A DNA stretch of 64,000 bases. Source: Chytridium lagenaria. Lineage: Eukaryota; Chytridiomycota; Chytridiomycetes; Chytridiales; Chytridiaceae. Shown in pieces: positions 1 through 11,679 of this stretch. The translations under genes and the position numbers were made by a program. Location of the stretch: assembly GCA_025449115.1 (NCBI GenBank), contig JAHLKC010000102.1:45001-109000 (forward strand). Direction: 5' to 3'. Within the stretch, counting starts at the first letter, position 1. Every line of letters starts with the position of its first letter. The notes beneath the pieces are model-generated. The model did no database searches and was not told where the DNA came from. It worked only from the letters and a program-made list of their open reading frames with translations.

Positions 1-860
1 AACCTTGACACCGTCATCGTCATCTGAACCACCTAAATCAGCGACCCATCATGACTGTCTACCACCTTACACGGTGGCTCCGTAAAATATCATGTGCCTC
101 TTTTTTTTCTGAATGTGAATGTTCAACTTTGACGGCTTGTAGATTGTGTGGTGTATGGTTATAGTAAATAGTTATATTCTGGTCCTCTCCCCATTGTTTC
201 TACTACTTATACGGGTATCCCTTAGACTCATCATATTCAAGATCATAATCGAGAGATGCAGCGTTATACCGACATTAAATACCTTGAATTGCATTCATCT
301 TTGCGTAAAGTTTTGAAACCCTAAAAAAGGAACCCACTTCAAGCGACGACGCGCACGATTTCACCACCACATTGCAAAGGCATGAATGGCCATAACCGCA
401 CACCCTCATCTCCAATTCTCACCACCCATTTCTCATCATTTCTTTTATTCAACACCCGGGCGATACAATAGACCAACAAAAAAACGCAAAAAAGAAACAA
501 AGGAAGGAAGGCAATCAGCTTCACAAAAATAACCTCAAACATGAAAAAAGAGGAAAAAAAAGGTAGGTAGAGGTTCACAATCAAAAGAAAGGGAAAAAAC
601 ATTGGTCTTCATGGGACCGCGCGACAATAAAACAAGGAAAATCACGTAAAAAGTGGACGGTAAATAAAAAATAAAGGAAGATGGGAATTAAAAAAAAAAC
701 AAAAAAAAAAAGATTTGTGTGGGAAGGCACATTGGAGGGAAAAAAGAACGGGAAACAAGATTAGCGTGCGCTATGCATTTTAAAAAAAAGGTGGCGGGGG
801 GTTAAGTGAGCCGGGACGAGAGAAGGGAATGAGATGTCTCACTCCTCATCATCATCATCT
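1..860. other. Left-edge stretch with no recognisable gene
   Basis: I see no supportable gene here. The sequence is A-rich toward the right, with several A runs around 685-800, and probably contains the 3' untranslated region of the leftward gene that ends at 861. A weak leftward frame at 339-602 is hydrophobic low-complexity sequence without a recognisable domain and was not called. Confidence 0.5.
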
Positions 861-3577
861 TCATCCATCATATCCTCCTCCCCCTCCTCTTTCATCTCCC
901 TCCTCCTCATCTCCTTCCTCCTCATCCTCCTCCTCACTCTGACTCCCCACATCCTCATCATCCTCCTCCTCATCCCAAGGCCCCTCCTCCTCCTCCTCCT
1001 CCTCCCCCTCCACAACCTCCTCATCATCCTCATCATCCTCCCCATCCTCTCCTTCCTCAGCATCCTCATCATAAAACGCTTCAGGCGTCTCATCCTCCTC
1101 CTCTTCATCAAGGTGCGCGCCATCAGCAGCATTCCGAAGCGCAATCTGCGACATGACGAGATCGAGACGTCCTGAAAGACGGACGAGCTTTTGGAACGTG
1201 GAGACACGTCTGTCGAGGGTTTGGTAGAGAGTACCGAGGTGGCGAACAAGAGTGGGGTCCTGTGTTTTGCGAAATTGGAAAAATTGTAAAAGGAAAAAAA
1301 TGGTCAGAAAAATGAGGGAGTTTAAAAAATACAAAACAAAAACAAAACAAAAAAGTAAACTCTGTGCCCAAGATTCTTTCAAAAGCAGCTACTATATGAC
1401 TGCCATTATTAAAGCAGATCATAAAAAATGTTGGTTTTTTTCAACCATTCCGGCACCCTCCACCAACAACAAAATTAGGCAACATGGCACCCCCATCCCC
1501 CAAAAAAAACCAAAAAAAAAAAACAACGACACAGAAACACTAACTCCAACAACACACTCACCGTCATCAAAAACGCCGCATGCGCAATCACAATCGCCCT
1601 AATCCACTCAATCAACGCACCCGCCTATTCGGTTTCATCTGCAACCTCTCCACAAGCATATCCAAAAGCGGCACCACAATCCCAGGCTGCACCCTCCTCA
1701 CCGTCGCCAAAATAATCCTCTGATCATTCACCGTCAACGTCGTCTCCAACAACTGTTTATCCCCCGTATGCACCGCCTGCGATAACATGGAATGAAGCGA
1801 CGACGCCGGTGGGTTTACGTAACGCCTTCACAACAGGGTTGATGGGGAGTTGAGTGGACGCTAGGTTGAGTTGGCGTCAGTCGGTCTTCGAGCGTGGGTT
1901 TCATTCAGGGTTCGCGTGTCATCGTCTTCAATGATGCCGGATGCTTGCATGGGGATGAGATCGTTGTCACCAACAATGTGGGATCGTTCGAGTTCCTTGT
2001 AAGATTTAGGGTGAATGTTAAGGTTCTGCGCTGTAACCGTTGCCCGCATCAACGAAAAGACCGTGTCCGCTCTCCCCACGCGTCAAGGTAACAGGTTTAA
2101 TAAGGGCACCCGTTGAATCAAGGTATGCGATGCGTTCAAAGGTGGGTTTGACGGTGGTGCCGTATGCCAGGACGGCCTTGTCTTCAGAAAAGATGGCGGC
2201 GATGATGGGGAGAGGGGTTGGGGTGGTTTGGAGGAGGGAGATGCCGATGGAGGTTTCAGAGGGGAGGGTGGCGACGGTGGGGCCGCGGGACTGCTTCTTT
2301 AGAGGTGGTGGTGGGGGGGGCGGGGGTGGGGGGCGCCGGTGATGCTGCTCCAGAGTTCGACACGGCCAGTCTCGTTCAAGGCAAGAAGGTGGTCGCCAGA
2401 GGACACGGAGATCATGTAAGCAGGGTTTTCCGCTGTAAGAGCTGTTTATAAAACAACGAGAACGAGGTTAGGATCTCAAAAGAGTTGCACGGAAAGCAAG
2501 ATAGAAAAAAAAACAACATATGAACACAGCATGAACCAAAGTAAAATAAAATAAAAAAGTAAATACAAAGAAATGCGGAAACTCGAAGAAAATAAGACAT
2601 ATAACAACAAAAAAGAAAGAAAACAACAAAAAACCGTGTCACTAGAACAGAAAACAACAAGAAAGAAAGAACCCAACAAAAACCGTACAAAGAAAACCTC
2701 CAAAACTCAAAACCCAAAAACAGTAACCAAAAAACAGTGAAAAACGTACCCGCAACATTCGCAACCTGATCCCCCTTATCACAATCCCACACCGAAATAA
2801 ACCTATCCTCCTCCGCCGCCGACAAACACATAGCGCCTCCCCTGGCAAAAGCCAACCCCACAACACTCGCCGCATGTCCCGCAAACTCCTTCACAAGTCC
2901 CACCTTACTCACCCCTCCCCCGACACTCTTCCCAAACGCCACCACAGGATCATACAACCTCATCTGATACCCCGCCACCATTATCCTCCCACTCCCTTCA
3001 TCAACCGCAACCCTCGTCAAAGCCTTCTCATCCCCTTTAAACCGTCCACTCACACTCCCACTGGAAAGATCAAACCTCACCACCTCCCCAGTCCCATAAA
3101 CCGCATACCCCACATCCCCATGAACCTTGAAATCATTCACAGCCGCCAAGATCCCACTCTGCATCGTCATCTGCAACGTCCCATGTGTGAGAGAATACAC
3201 CAACACCTCCCCTTTGGTCGTCCCAACCACAACAATTCGACTCATCCCACCTCCACCACTCGTCCCCGATCGTCGTCGCTTCTTCTTGGTATCCTCTTGA
3301 ACCACTTCACGACCCCACGCTACACATGTTAACGTGGTGTCTTTGGGGGGGACAGGTTCACCACCACCGCCGATGTTCGACAGTCCCATACTGAGATTTT
3401 ATGCGTATCAAGGGTTTGGGTGATGGCGGCAAAGTAATCGGCGGTAGCGTCGAAAGCGGAATGAATGAACCGGTTGAAATGTTGGGTGTTTTGGCGGAGT
3501 GAGGCGATGGAGGTGGAGGAGAGTGGGGTCGGTTGTTTTGCTGGTGTGTCTCGCTTTTTAACTTGTTTTTTGCCCAT
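861..3577 (-). CDS. UTP5: UTP5/WDR43-like WD40 protein of the SSU processome
   Basis: This is a nucleolar WD40 protein of the t-UTP/UTP-A subcomplex, which binds nascent pre-rRNA and supports 18S rRNA processing. The protein starts at 3577 with a basic MGKKQVKKRD segment, followed by WD-like repeats (HKISVWDCRTSAVVV, then HAASVVGLAFARGG and RFISVWDCDKGDQ near 2770-2870). A long intron lies at about 2450-2750. The C-terminal part carries the Utp12-family helical domain: VNDQRIILATVRRVQPGIV (about 1690-1740), ALIEWIRAIVIAHAAFLMT (about 1560-1620) and HLGTLYQTLDRRVSTFQKL (about 1180-1250). This matches WDR43 in order and spacing. The protein ends in an acidic E/D tail. The frame breaks at a C7 run near 3345 and again near 1625. 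The exact stop is uncertain: 861, or 839 in a neighbouring frame that is also acidic. Confidence 0.85.
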
Positions 3578-3762
3578 TTTTTTATTTCGTTTTTTTGGGT
3601 TTTGGGGTATCGAAAGTCGGGCGTTGATGTGACGTGGGGAATGGGGAACGGAGATGGAGGCTTCTTTGAGGAGGTGTTGGGTGGAGTGTGTTGGATGTGC
3701 TTTCGATGGGGATCGATGGATGCCTGTTCGAACAAAAAAGTAACAAACAGAATCTTACGAAC

Positions 3763-3794
<32 letters not shown>

Positions 3795-4499
3795 GGATTG
3801 TCAACAGCAAAAAGAAAAAAAGGAAATGTCTTCAAAAAATAACCGTCGCGTTGTTAGCAAACAAAACATAAATCTACTCACAGACTCTTTTATGTGTACA
3901 TCAAAACTCCCACCATGCGCTCGAAAAACGTATTAGCACAAACGCTTCCGACACCAAGAGTTTCTTGATAGCACAAATTCAGTCGACACAGAGTCATTCA
4001 TACCAAGACTAAGAATGCAACATGTCCTAAGCATTCAGTCGTCTCAAAAAAAAAAAACCTCAAATCCAAAACAACCCATAACAAACCCAAGACCAACTCA
4101 ACCAAAACCCACCATCAACGCAAAACCCAAAAAAAAATAAAAGTAAAATAAAATAAAATCACAATACTCCACGTCAAGAACCAGGAAAAAAACGTGGAAT
4201 TATTATTGGGGCACTTAACCCTCCCCGTCTCCTATTAAGTATACACATATGCACTGAAATGAATGTAAAAATGATAAAAATAACATCAAACACCAACACG
4301 CATTCCAAGCCTCAAGGCCCAAGAAAGATAGTGACGGTAATTGGTAAAAAGTAGTGTTTCTAACCTCAAACTCCCCTCCCCCCCCCCTACGCCCTCAAAA
4401 AAACAGGAAACGAATACGATATGAAAATGGTATACAAGAATTCAAAAAATGACGGGGAATCCTTAATCAAACGACATCCACGAAAAAGGGTGTGCTCCT
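3578..4499. other. Intergenic, UTP5 promoter side and membrane-protein 3' side
   Basis: No gene is visible. The stretch has an uninterrupted poly-A run of about 28 bases near 3763-3790, further A-rich patches near 4045-4170, and a C-rich run near 4376-4388. It should hold the promoter of the leftward UTP5 gene (starting at 3577) and the 3' end of the next leftward gene. Confidence 0.5.
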
Positions 4500-6668
4500 T
4501 CAAGACCATATAACCGCCCCATTCGACCCCCCTCGACTAACCCTCAACACCGTCTTCCAACTCTCCTCCCGATCCTCATCCGTCGCAACCCGATCCGAAA
4601 ATTGGTTCAAAAACGTAATCTCGGCGTTCCGTAAACTATTCGTTAAAATAACCTAAAAGGGGGAGGTGAGTGAGTCAACTGGTTAGGGTTAAAGGATGGG
4701 GGTGGGCGTGTGTTTGAGTGAACGGGGTAAAGGGGGGGGGGCTTACCATTGAAAACGATACGGCCATCATGAACGGCGCTTCTGCGAGATCTGCGCCAAA
4801 CGCATTGATGATTTGACTGTAGACGGCGGGGAGAGTGGGATCTCGGGCTGTAAGATATTGGAGGAGTCGCGAAATGTTCCCCATAGTGAAAGAGAGGATG
4901 GAGGTGTAAAGAAAGAATTCGCAAACGTTCAATATCCACCTAAAACAAAACATAAATAGAAAAATATGGTTAAAAAAAACACGGGGTACTGTGAACCCGA
5001 CAAAAAAGGAGATTGAACTTACATGAACGGCTTGCATTCCCTGATTTTCGCCATTTCCCAAATCATCTTAATGTACATGAATTCAGAGGTTACCGCGAGG
5101 ACAGAGTAGATGGCGAATGTGATGAAAACAAGGAGTTGGCCTGTGCTCTAAAAAAAAAATTATTGTCAGCACAAAGAATCGATGGAGGGAGGGAGACTGT
5201 TACCTTGATTTGGGGATCCCCCGTGGCTCTGGCTATTTGCACACCGACGTACCAGGGTATGTTGATGATGGACCACATGACCCATGTCCAGATCCAGACG
5301 TTGAGACGGACGCCAATGTCTCGCCATTTCACCTGGAGGTAAAGAAGAGTGTTTGATAAGGGGATGATTCAGTTGATGAATATGAGTAAGATCTTGAGTG
5401 TCGCTTGTTGAATGGTAATTTTATCATTATCTCATGGCAGCTCAGAAACAAAGTATTCCTTTGATATTAAATATCCTCAATGGCGCTTGTTCGAGAATTC
5501 CCTTGTTAAATCAAGGTCCTCACTATCGCTCCTTCCAAAAGAAACAATTTCCTCCTAATAACATCCTCGCTGTCGCACATCAAAATATGAGTAACCTCGC
5601 TCATCCGTCGCCAACTCCGCCAACCCCCTCTCCACGAGCCTCGACAAAAAAAAAAAAACACCATGTTCCACCGGCCTTACAAGTTCAATCGTGACAAAGA
5701 GTCTCCACCTTCCAAAAAAATAAATAATCACTCACCATCAAATAAGCCTTTGCATTTGTGATCAACAGAAAGATGATTGGGAACGACCTGACGATGGAAA
5801 AAAAGTCCTTTGCGAATCCCAATGCATTCAAGATGGATTTGGATGCGAATTGGGTGTCTTTTAAAAAAGTCATGATCATCTAAGATATAAAACGATCAGT
5901 CAGAGAGTAACGAGCGAAAACAACAATAAGTATAATAATCGTGGTTAAAATAATTTTTTCTGTAAAACTTACTCCCACAAAGATCCTGATGTTCAGAAAG
6001 AAACAACCGTAAAAGATCATTTGGTAAGGGACACTTGCTTTCCGCCGATATGTCCATACAATGACCATGGAGAATGTAAAGAGAACAAAGGCAAAACTGT
6101 ATTTTCGAGTAAGAAAGTGTTTTGGTTAGGTTTACAAGTGATGACTGTAATAAAGCATGTCCTCGCTCCGCTCGGGTCATGAAACAATGATAATTAAAAT
6201 TCTTGGTGAATATCCAAAATCTCGCTTGGTGAAAGTATGCAAATAGCAATGAATATGCCCTGATGATAATATTCTCGCTGTCGCTCTTCAGATGTAGAGT
6301 AAACAGACCGTGCCAGAGACGGTTGCGCCTCTGGGAGGCGTAGCGCATTTGCTGCTGTCGCAGCAATATAAATATTTGTCGCCCCTCCTCGGGCGGGGCA
6401 GTACAAAAGAAACAACCTAAAGGAAGGAGAACAGCAACTCACCCATTCCCAAACTGAGCACAGAGATATCCCAGCTAAACAAATCCATGGATAGAGTAAA
6501 AAGATTTAAATGTTAAAAGAGGTGTGTGTCAAAGTGAACAAGGGCCACAAAGGAGTAGTCAGCAGAAAGGGATCAATATGGTTCGTCAACAACCGAATCC
6601 GTATTCGTTATTCGTTTGAAAACTGAAGATGTACATACCTCTGCAGCGATTTCAACGGTTTGAGACAT
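4500..6668 (-). CDS. Multi-pass (about seven-span) membrane protein, function unknown
   Basis: I do not recognise the family. Exons can be joined from a start at 6668 (MSQTVEIAAE) through DLFSWDISVLSLGMG (near 6450-6480), FAFVLFTFSMVIVWTYRRK and MIFYGCFFLNIRIFVG (5975-6093), SIVRSFPIIFLLITNAKAYL (5737-5880), LNVWIWTWVMWSIINIPWYV (5210-5336), LLVFITFAIYSVLAVTSEF (5050-5150), WILNVCEFFLYTSILSF (4750-4940) and a soluble tail ending AVIWS at 4502. Introns have clear GTGAGT or GTAAGT donors. The hydrophobic blocks suggest about seven transmembrane segments with a basic loop (TYRRK) after one of them. A short cytosolic tail with several D/E residues (FSDRVATDEDREESW) closes the protein. It could be a receptor-like or lineage-specific seven-span protein, but no diagnostic motif is visible. 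Two larger introns carry odd GC-rich hairpin sequence (see the separate entry). Confidence 0.65.
6160..6400. repeat. Cluster of GC-rich hairpins inside an intron
   Basis: Within the intron at about 6094-6442 there are three perfect GC-rich stem-loops in 75 bases. The first is CGCCTC/GAGGCG with a TGG loop (6325-6339). The second is TTGCTGC/GCAGCAA with a TGTC loop (6348-6365). The third is GCCCC/GGGGC (6380-6398). They are separated by AT-rich DNA. A related CTCGCT-type motif occurs near 6160-6175 and 6277-6289, and again in the intron at 5337-5735. The layout resembles the mobile double-hairpin elements known from chytrid mitochondrial genomes. Identity is not proven. Confidence 0.5.
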
Positions 6669-7665
6669 TCTTTTGTTTGTTTTTAGTGTGTAGTGTGAGT
6701 AGGTAGTGTGTGTATCGAGAGAGAGAGAGAGAGAAAGGGGTGTGGATGGATAGGAACTGGATAGGAAATGGATAGGAATGGCAGTAGGTGTAGTAGTTGG
6801 ATGAATGATGATGGATGACTGGATGGATGTGAATGATGATGGATGAATGACTGGATGGATGAATGAATGAGCGTGTGAATGTGAATAATGTGAATAATGA
6901 TGATGGTGATGATGATGGTGATGGTGGTGATGATGATGATGGCAGTATGTATGTAAATATGTAGAGATGTAAATATACTAATAGAGATAGAGAGTAGAAA
7001 TGGCAGTGAGCAGTGAGTATATATAGTTGGTTGTGGTAGTAAAGTAAATAAATAACACAACGCCAAAAGATCTAGTATCCATATATCCAGACTATAATAA
7101 CTCTATATGTCTATTACCAGGTTGAATGACAGACTACCTATTATTTAAAGATTGAGTTGTGGAATTAATCAATAAAATAAATATTATTTATTATTTATTT
7201 ATTTTATTTTATTTATTTAATTTAATTAAATATTACTTATTCGGTGCTTGGTTCATCATTATGAAGATGTTTGGTCATGTAGATGATGCAATGTTATTCC
7301 ATTCTGTCGGAAATAATAATTCATTCCAGTCCCCATTGCTCCTCCAAAAGGAACTAAAAGACATAATGATCCAAAGACTTTAGTTGGATTACACCCATCT
7401 TCAAGGCGAGCTTGAAGCGACGCCTCTACTATCTTAAAATATATTTTATTCTACATTAGTACGTGACTTCTTTAAGATCATTACCTAATAAAACTTATAA
7501 TTATTATCAACAATACCAAGTTTTATTTTGCAACAAAGAGCAAAATACTTTATTTGTAAAAAACAGATTCTACGAGGACTACAAATGTTAAAAGCATCGA
7601 AGAAAAAAAAAAAAGGAGGTTCTGCAACCATGCAGCATGTAAGGAAAAAGAAAGAACCGTAAAGT
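6669..7665. repeat. Intergenic stretch rich in simple repeats and AT
   Basis: No gene is seen. Upstream of the membrane-protein start lie a GA dinucleotide run (about 6717-6735), a degenerate GGATGAATGA / GATGATGGTGATG tract (about 6790-6960) and a strongly AT-rich block of ATTTA-type repeats (about 7160-7235). The right-hand end is probably the 3' region of the leftward SDR gene. A frame across the GATG tract is a product of the repeat and is not a gene. Confidence 0.6.
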
Positions 7666-9123
7666 TTAAAAGAAAAAAAAAGGGGGGAAATGGTAAGAGT
7701 TTAGACCCATCCAAGTCACAGAAAGAAAAGAAAAAAAGAGAGAGAAAAAGAGAAACCAAAAAAAAAAAACCAACGCTCCAATATTTCCAACAAAGGCATC
7801 AAACCAAAAACCATCATCCCTGAATCCTTTCAACACATGCTCAATCTCAAACTCCAAACTCTCCTCAATCCTCATCTCCACATTCCTCCATCCCCACTCT
7901 CTCAACCTCACTGCACTCGTCACCGCATTCGACGTGTAATACCGTCGAGACATGGCGCTTTTAAAACATTCAGATAACTCTGGCTCACGTGCACAGGACA
8001 TGGCGTCAGGGGAATGCACTAGTCCTCGAGCGTGGAGGACGGACGCGATGGCGTGCGAGAGGTCGGCCCATTCGTGACAACCGGATTCGGGAAAGAGGTA
8101 GCCTTGACGGTGGGTGGGGATGGAGGAGGGTCCGTGAGGATTTTGGTGATGAGAAGAATGTAGACGGCAGCGAGATCCTATAAAAAAAAGTTTGTTGAGA
8201 TTAAAGGAGAAGAAATGAACATTAGTGTCATATTCAAAGCGTACATAGATGTAAAAGATGACCAAAAGAGAACCAGAAACACTTGGTCCCCAAAGAACTT
8301 TGAAACTCACCTTCACATGAACATGACTCCACCTCGCCTTCCCCGTCCCACAAAACACCGCATTCTTCCTCCTAATCGCCAACTCAATCAACCTCGGCAC
8401 CTGACTCGACGTCTTCTTCCACTGTCCCGTCGCAACCCCATACACAAGCGGCGGCACAACAATCACCGTCTTGACTCCACACAACGCCGCCTCACTCTCA
8501 GGGTCACTCACAATCAAATCCACATCTCTATGCGGTTGACTATCCGGCAACGCATTCACACTATCAGGATCATCATCCCGGAAAACCTTATCCGGCCACA
8601 TCCCAACCTCCTCAACACCACCCCATCCATCATCCATCACAACCCCAACACCAGAGGTATGGATGAACCATCCCAACCGTCCATTCTTCTTGGCCACCGT
8701 CAATCCCCTCAGGATCGCCTTGGCGGATTCAGGATGATCCGACCCATCCGCACCATGTAACAAGATATCGGTATCATGAAGCGCGGCAGAGAGGGTGTCA
8801 ACGTCATCCAGCGATTCAAACACGGTGATTCGGTCAACACCAAGAGATTTGAGGTGAGTCGATTTGGTGGCGGTGGCGTCGTCCCGGATGATGCAGTGGA
8901 TGGACCAGGGTTCGCCTTGGGAGCGGTGGTGCAGGACTTGGGAGAGGATTTCGCCGCCAATGAACCTGAAAGTCAATGGGGGTTAACAGTCTGTTCGCGG
9001 GCGGATGGGATGGGGGTTTTGAGAGGATAGTGGAAGTGTGGATACCCTTGTTTGAGGAGGATGGATGGAGGAGAACACTTTACCCGTTGCTCCAGTGCAG
9101 GTGATGTTGACGGTTGAAGGCAT
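7666..9123 (-). CDS. NmrA/epimerase-type NAD(P)-binding SDR protein
   Basis: This is an extended or atypical short-chain dehydrogenase. Exon 1 (9121-9123 leftward) gives MPSTVNITCTGATG, and after an intron the next exon gives FIGGEILSQVLHHRSQG. Together these form the Rossmann TGATGFIGG nucleotide-binding loop. Following segments are typical of fungal epimerase-like proteins: ADGSDHPESAKAILRGL, GWFIHTSGVGVV, KTVIVVPPLVYG, then after an intron (about 8180-8310) DLAAVYILLITKILT, GYLFPESGCHEWADLSHAIA and a C-terminal helix region. The substrate cannot be deduced; the catalytic YxxxK is not obvious, which fits NmrA-like or isoflavone-reductase-like members that may sense nucleotides rather than catalyse. 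The frame slips near the exon 1/2 junction and near 8105. The listed C-terminal end runs into a poly-T-rich region, so the true stop may lie nearer 7770. Confidence 0.75.
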
Positions 9124-9878
9124 CGTTCCCGGCACTTTATTCCAAGCAAGGTTTTTTGAATGATGAGTAATAAATAATATTTCAATAAATCATAATAATG
9201 GTTGGAAACTTTATCGTGTGTTTTATTGACAACTCTGACATAAAAACTTATCCATCGCATTCAAACACGTTTGTTTGAAACCGATACGCTGATTCAACGT
9301 GAGGGTTGAGTTTTATTCTCATGCATTTCAACTCTTTAACGCGTTTATTAGGGATGGATGAGTGGTCTATTTGTCTGTTACCGTATGGAGATATTCCCAC
9401 ATTAGCATGAATAGCATGAGCTGGAAATGCTCTTTATCAACCGTTGCACTCATGTTTTGTTTTTATCCCTACATCCACTTTTCAATACCCTAATCGCCAC
9501 TCATTATGTTAAAATTCATTTGTTTGGGTTTTCTATCGCTAGTCTACAGTAGCTGGCAGGAGAACATTAAAGATTCCGTTTTTTTGGAAACACTATAGTT
9601 ATATCTTAATAGAATACATAGATTGACGGATTTCTGTTTGGTTAGTCTGAATCTCGTGCTTCTACACTCTGCATCCCTGTCCATCCCGTCTCTCTTATTG
9701 CTATTGGTTGTTTGGTTGTTTTATCCATGGGCTTTACAATACCCGAACGTCCGACTGATTGTCTAGCTGACTGTGTTTTTGGTTTCGTGTATTTAAACCC
9801 ACGACGGTTGTTTTATGTTTCATTTTATTTCACATCATCCTCTTGCTCCGTCTATCTTTCAAATTGTTGTACAAATAA
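9124..9878. promoter_or_regulatory. Divergent intergenic region between the SDR and HTD2-like genes
   Basis: This stretch of about 750 bases separates two genes transcribed away from each other, so it must contain both promoters. I see no protein-coding gene, and no element beyond generally AT-rich sequence could be assigned. Confidence 0.4.
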
Positions 9879-11097
9879 TGTCAATGGCAGCCATCATGCG
9901 CAATATGCATGGGAGCCCACCTCACTCCCCAACGAAACGTTTGGTCAAACTTCATCAGACTCCAAAAACCTCAGCACATCCATGGAAGACTGGATTCAGA
10001 CAAGGCCTTCCATCCTACTAAAAGACAGAGACTCTGTCGACCTTCAAGAGTCCACCTCCTCAACCTCACCCTCAACCCACACGTCCCTGGACATCCTCGT
10101 CCAGACCCTCTCGACCTCTTCCCAAAAACAACCATAATGACTCCTCTAAGCCTCTTAAAACATGGGTCATTCTCACCCATCGCTATCCCCTCTTCAACAC
10201 TTTCGAAACCAGGTTTCGCGTTGCCGCCAGCTTGGCATCTCATTTTATTCCCACCACGCAACCTGGAGTCGGAGATATCAAGGGACGGGTATGACGTTGG
10301 ACCCATGTCGCCGCCGTCGCCTTACGTGCATCGGAAATGGGCGTCTGAGAGTTTGTGTGGTCGTCCAAGGAAACGGTGAGGGTTGGGGATGTGGTTGATC
10401 AAACTGCGACTGTTGAGAAGGTGGGAGGAAAATGAAAAGGGAGAGGGAAAGGGGATATGATTTTTGTTTGGCAGAAGAGAGAGATTCGGGTGTTGAAGGG
10501 GATGAGAGGGTGTTTCTCCTCAGCGATTGTAGAGAACGGTGTCATGTGTTTACGACCGCATCTTCTCCTTCCAAGCTACACGATGGTTCCAGGTTGATAA
10601 ACCTTGCGCTCATCTCACAAACTAACCGTATGTTTTTCTTAGAACCTCATCCAACGTTTGACGCTGAACTAAGACCTCCCATACCATCCATGGTCACACT
10701 CTTCCGTTACTCTGCACTCACCTTCAACGCCCACAAAATCCATCTCGATCACGACTTTGCGACCAAAGTCGAAGGTCAACCTGGTCCCCTCGTTCACGGT
10801 CCCTTACAGCCACCTACCTAGCAGATCTCGCTGCACGCGTGATCGCCCTCGCTTCTTCTCCCTTGACTGACTTGAAGCTGGACACGATGCATTGGAAGCG
10901 CTTGACCCGTTTTTCTTGTTGGAGAACGTGAATGGGAGAAGGGTAAGACGGTTTGAGTATAGGGCGACTGCACCGCTTGTCGTGGGAGGGAGGTTGTGGT
11001 CAGAGCAAAGGTTATTGGGGATGGTGAGGTGGATGTGTGGGCTGTGGATGGGTCGACGGGAAATGTTGTGATGGTGGGTAGGGCAGAGGCGGAGTGA
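9879..11097 (+). CDS. HTD2: HTD2-like 3-hydroxyacyl-thioester dehydratase (MaoC/hotdog fold)
   Basis: In fungi HTD2 is the mitochondrial type-2 fatty-acid-synthesis dehydratase, converting 3-hydroxyacyl-ACP to trans-2-enoyl-ACP. The diagnostic block is FRYSALTFNAHKIHLDH followed by EGQPGPLVHGPL (10700-10805), the hydratase-2 motif with the expected Asn-x-His and Asp. After a one-base frame change near 10808 comes TATYLADLAARVIALASSPL. After another come FEYRATAPLVVGGRLWSEQR and WAVDGSTGNVVMVGRAEAE with a stop at 11097. Upstream, DGYDVGPMSPPSPYVHRKWA (about 10285-10345) fits the N-terminal hotdog half. The start is uncertain: 9879 (MSMAAIMR) is one choice, and the N-terminal part is spread over several frames. 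At least three single-base breaks interrupt it, so these are either assembly errors or a decaying copy. Confidence 0.65.
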
Positions 11098-11679
11098 TGG
11101 TCTCCGTGTCTTTGGTGAACAAGGTTCCACGAAAATCTGGTGTTTTCCATCCTTTTCAGCAAGAAATAAAACTGACTTGAAGGAATCTCTGTATTTCTGT
11201 TTCTTGATATGCAAATAAACCATTCCACGAGCCTCTTTATCAACTTTAAAAAACCATTCCACGAGCCTCTTTTTCAACTTTGGATCAACCTCATAGCCTT
11301 TAGTCATTCTCTAATAAGCCACTCACTCTACATCCAGAAACATCCTCTGACTTGGAAAAAACCACACTCACTCACCTCTCTTTCCTTACGCATTCACACA
11401 ACGCACGTTACCTTTTACACTCCTGCAGAGCTCACTCAACCGAACGACGAACGCTTGCAGCTTGCTCCTGTCTTCCAAAACATCATTCGTGGAGCGATAT
11501 TTGGTGCAACGCCCCCTCACCAACCTTTTCACAAAATATTTTCTTCAACTGCATATAGTGAAGGACATAAGCGTCAACTTAACCTCAAAGTCATCGCCTT
11601 CAACGAAACGACTTCATATAGCCTTGAAATTCCATAGTCGACTCCATCTTTACTACCAAGACATTGTTATTCGTTAAAA
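11098..11679. other. Intergenic with a 34-base tandem duplication
   Basis: No convincing gene is seen. Two tandem copies of a 34-base unit beginning AACCATTCCACGAGCC lie at 11218-11251 and 11252-11283 with one or two differences. The region holds the 3' end of the HTD2-like gene and the promoter of the rightward LITAF-like gene. Confidence 0.5.

Noticed and set aside
834..1175. Rightward Ser/Leu/Ile-rich open frame
   Set aside because: It is the antisense of the acidic GAA/GAG-rich tail of UTP5.
3763..3790. Poly-A run as the tail of a processed pseudogene or retroelement
   Set aside because: No coding remnant or target-site duplication next to it, and similar A runs are common throughout the window.
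6683..7066. Leftward His/Ile/Ser-rich open frame
   Set aside because: Encoded by the GATG and GA simple repeats; no domain or codon structure independent of the repeat.
8215..8760. Rightward 181-codon Arg/His-rich open frame
   Set aside because: Antisense of the SDR gene, whose family motifs lie on the minus strand.
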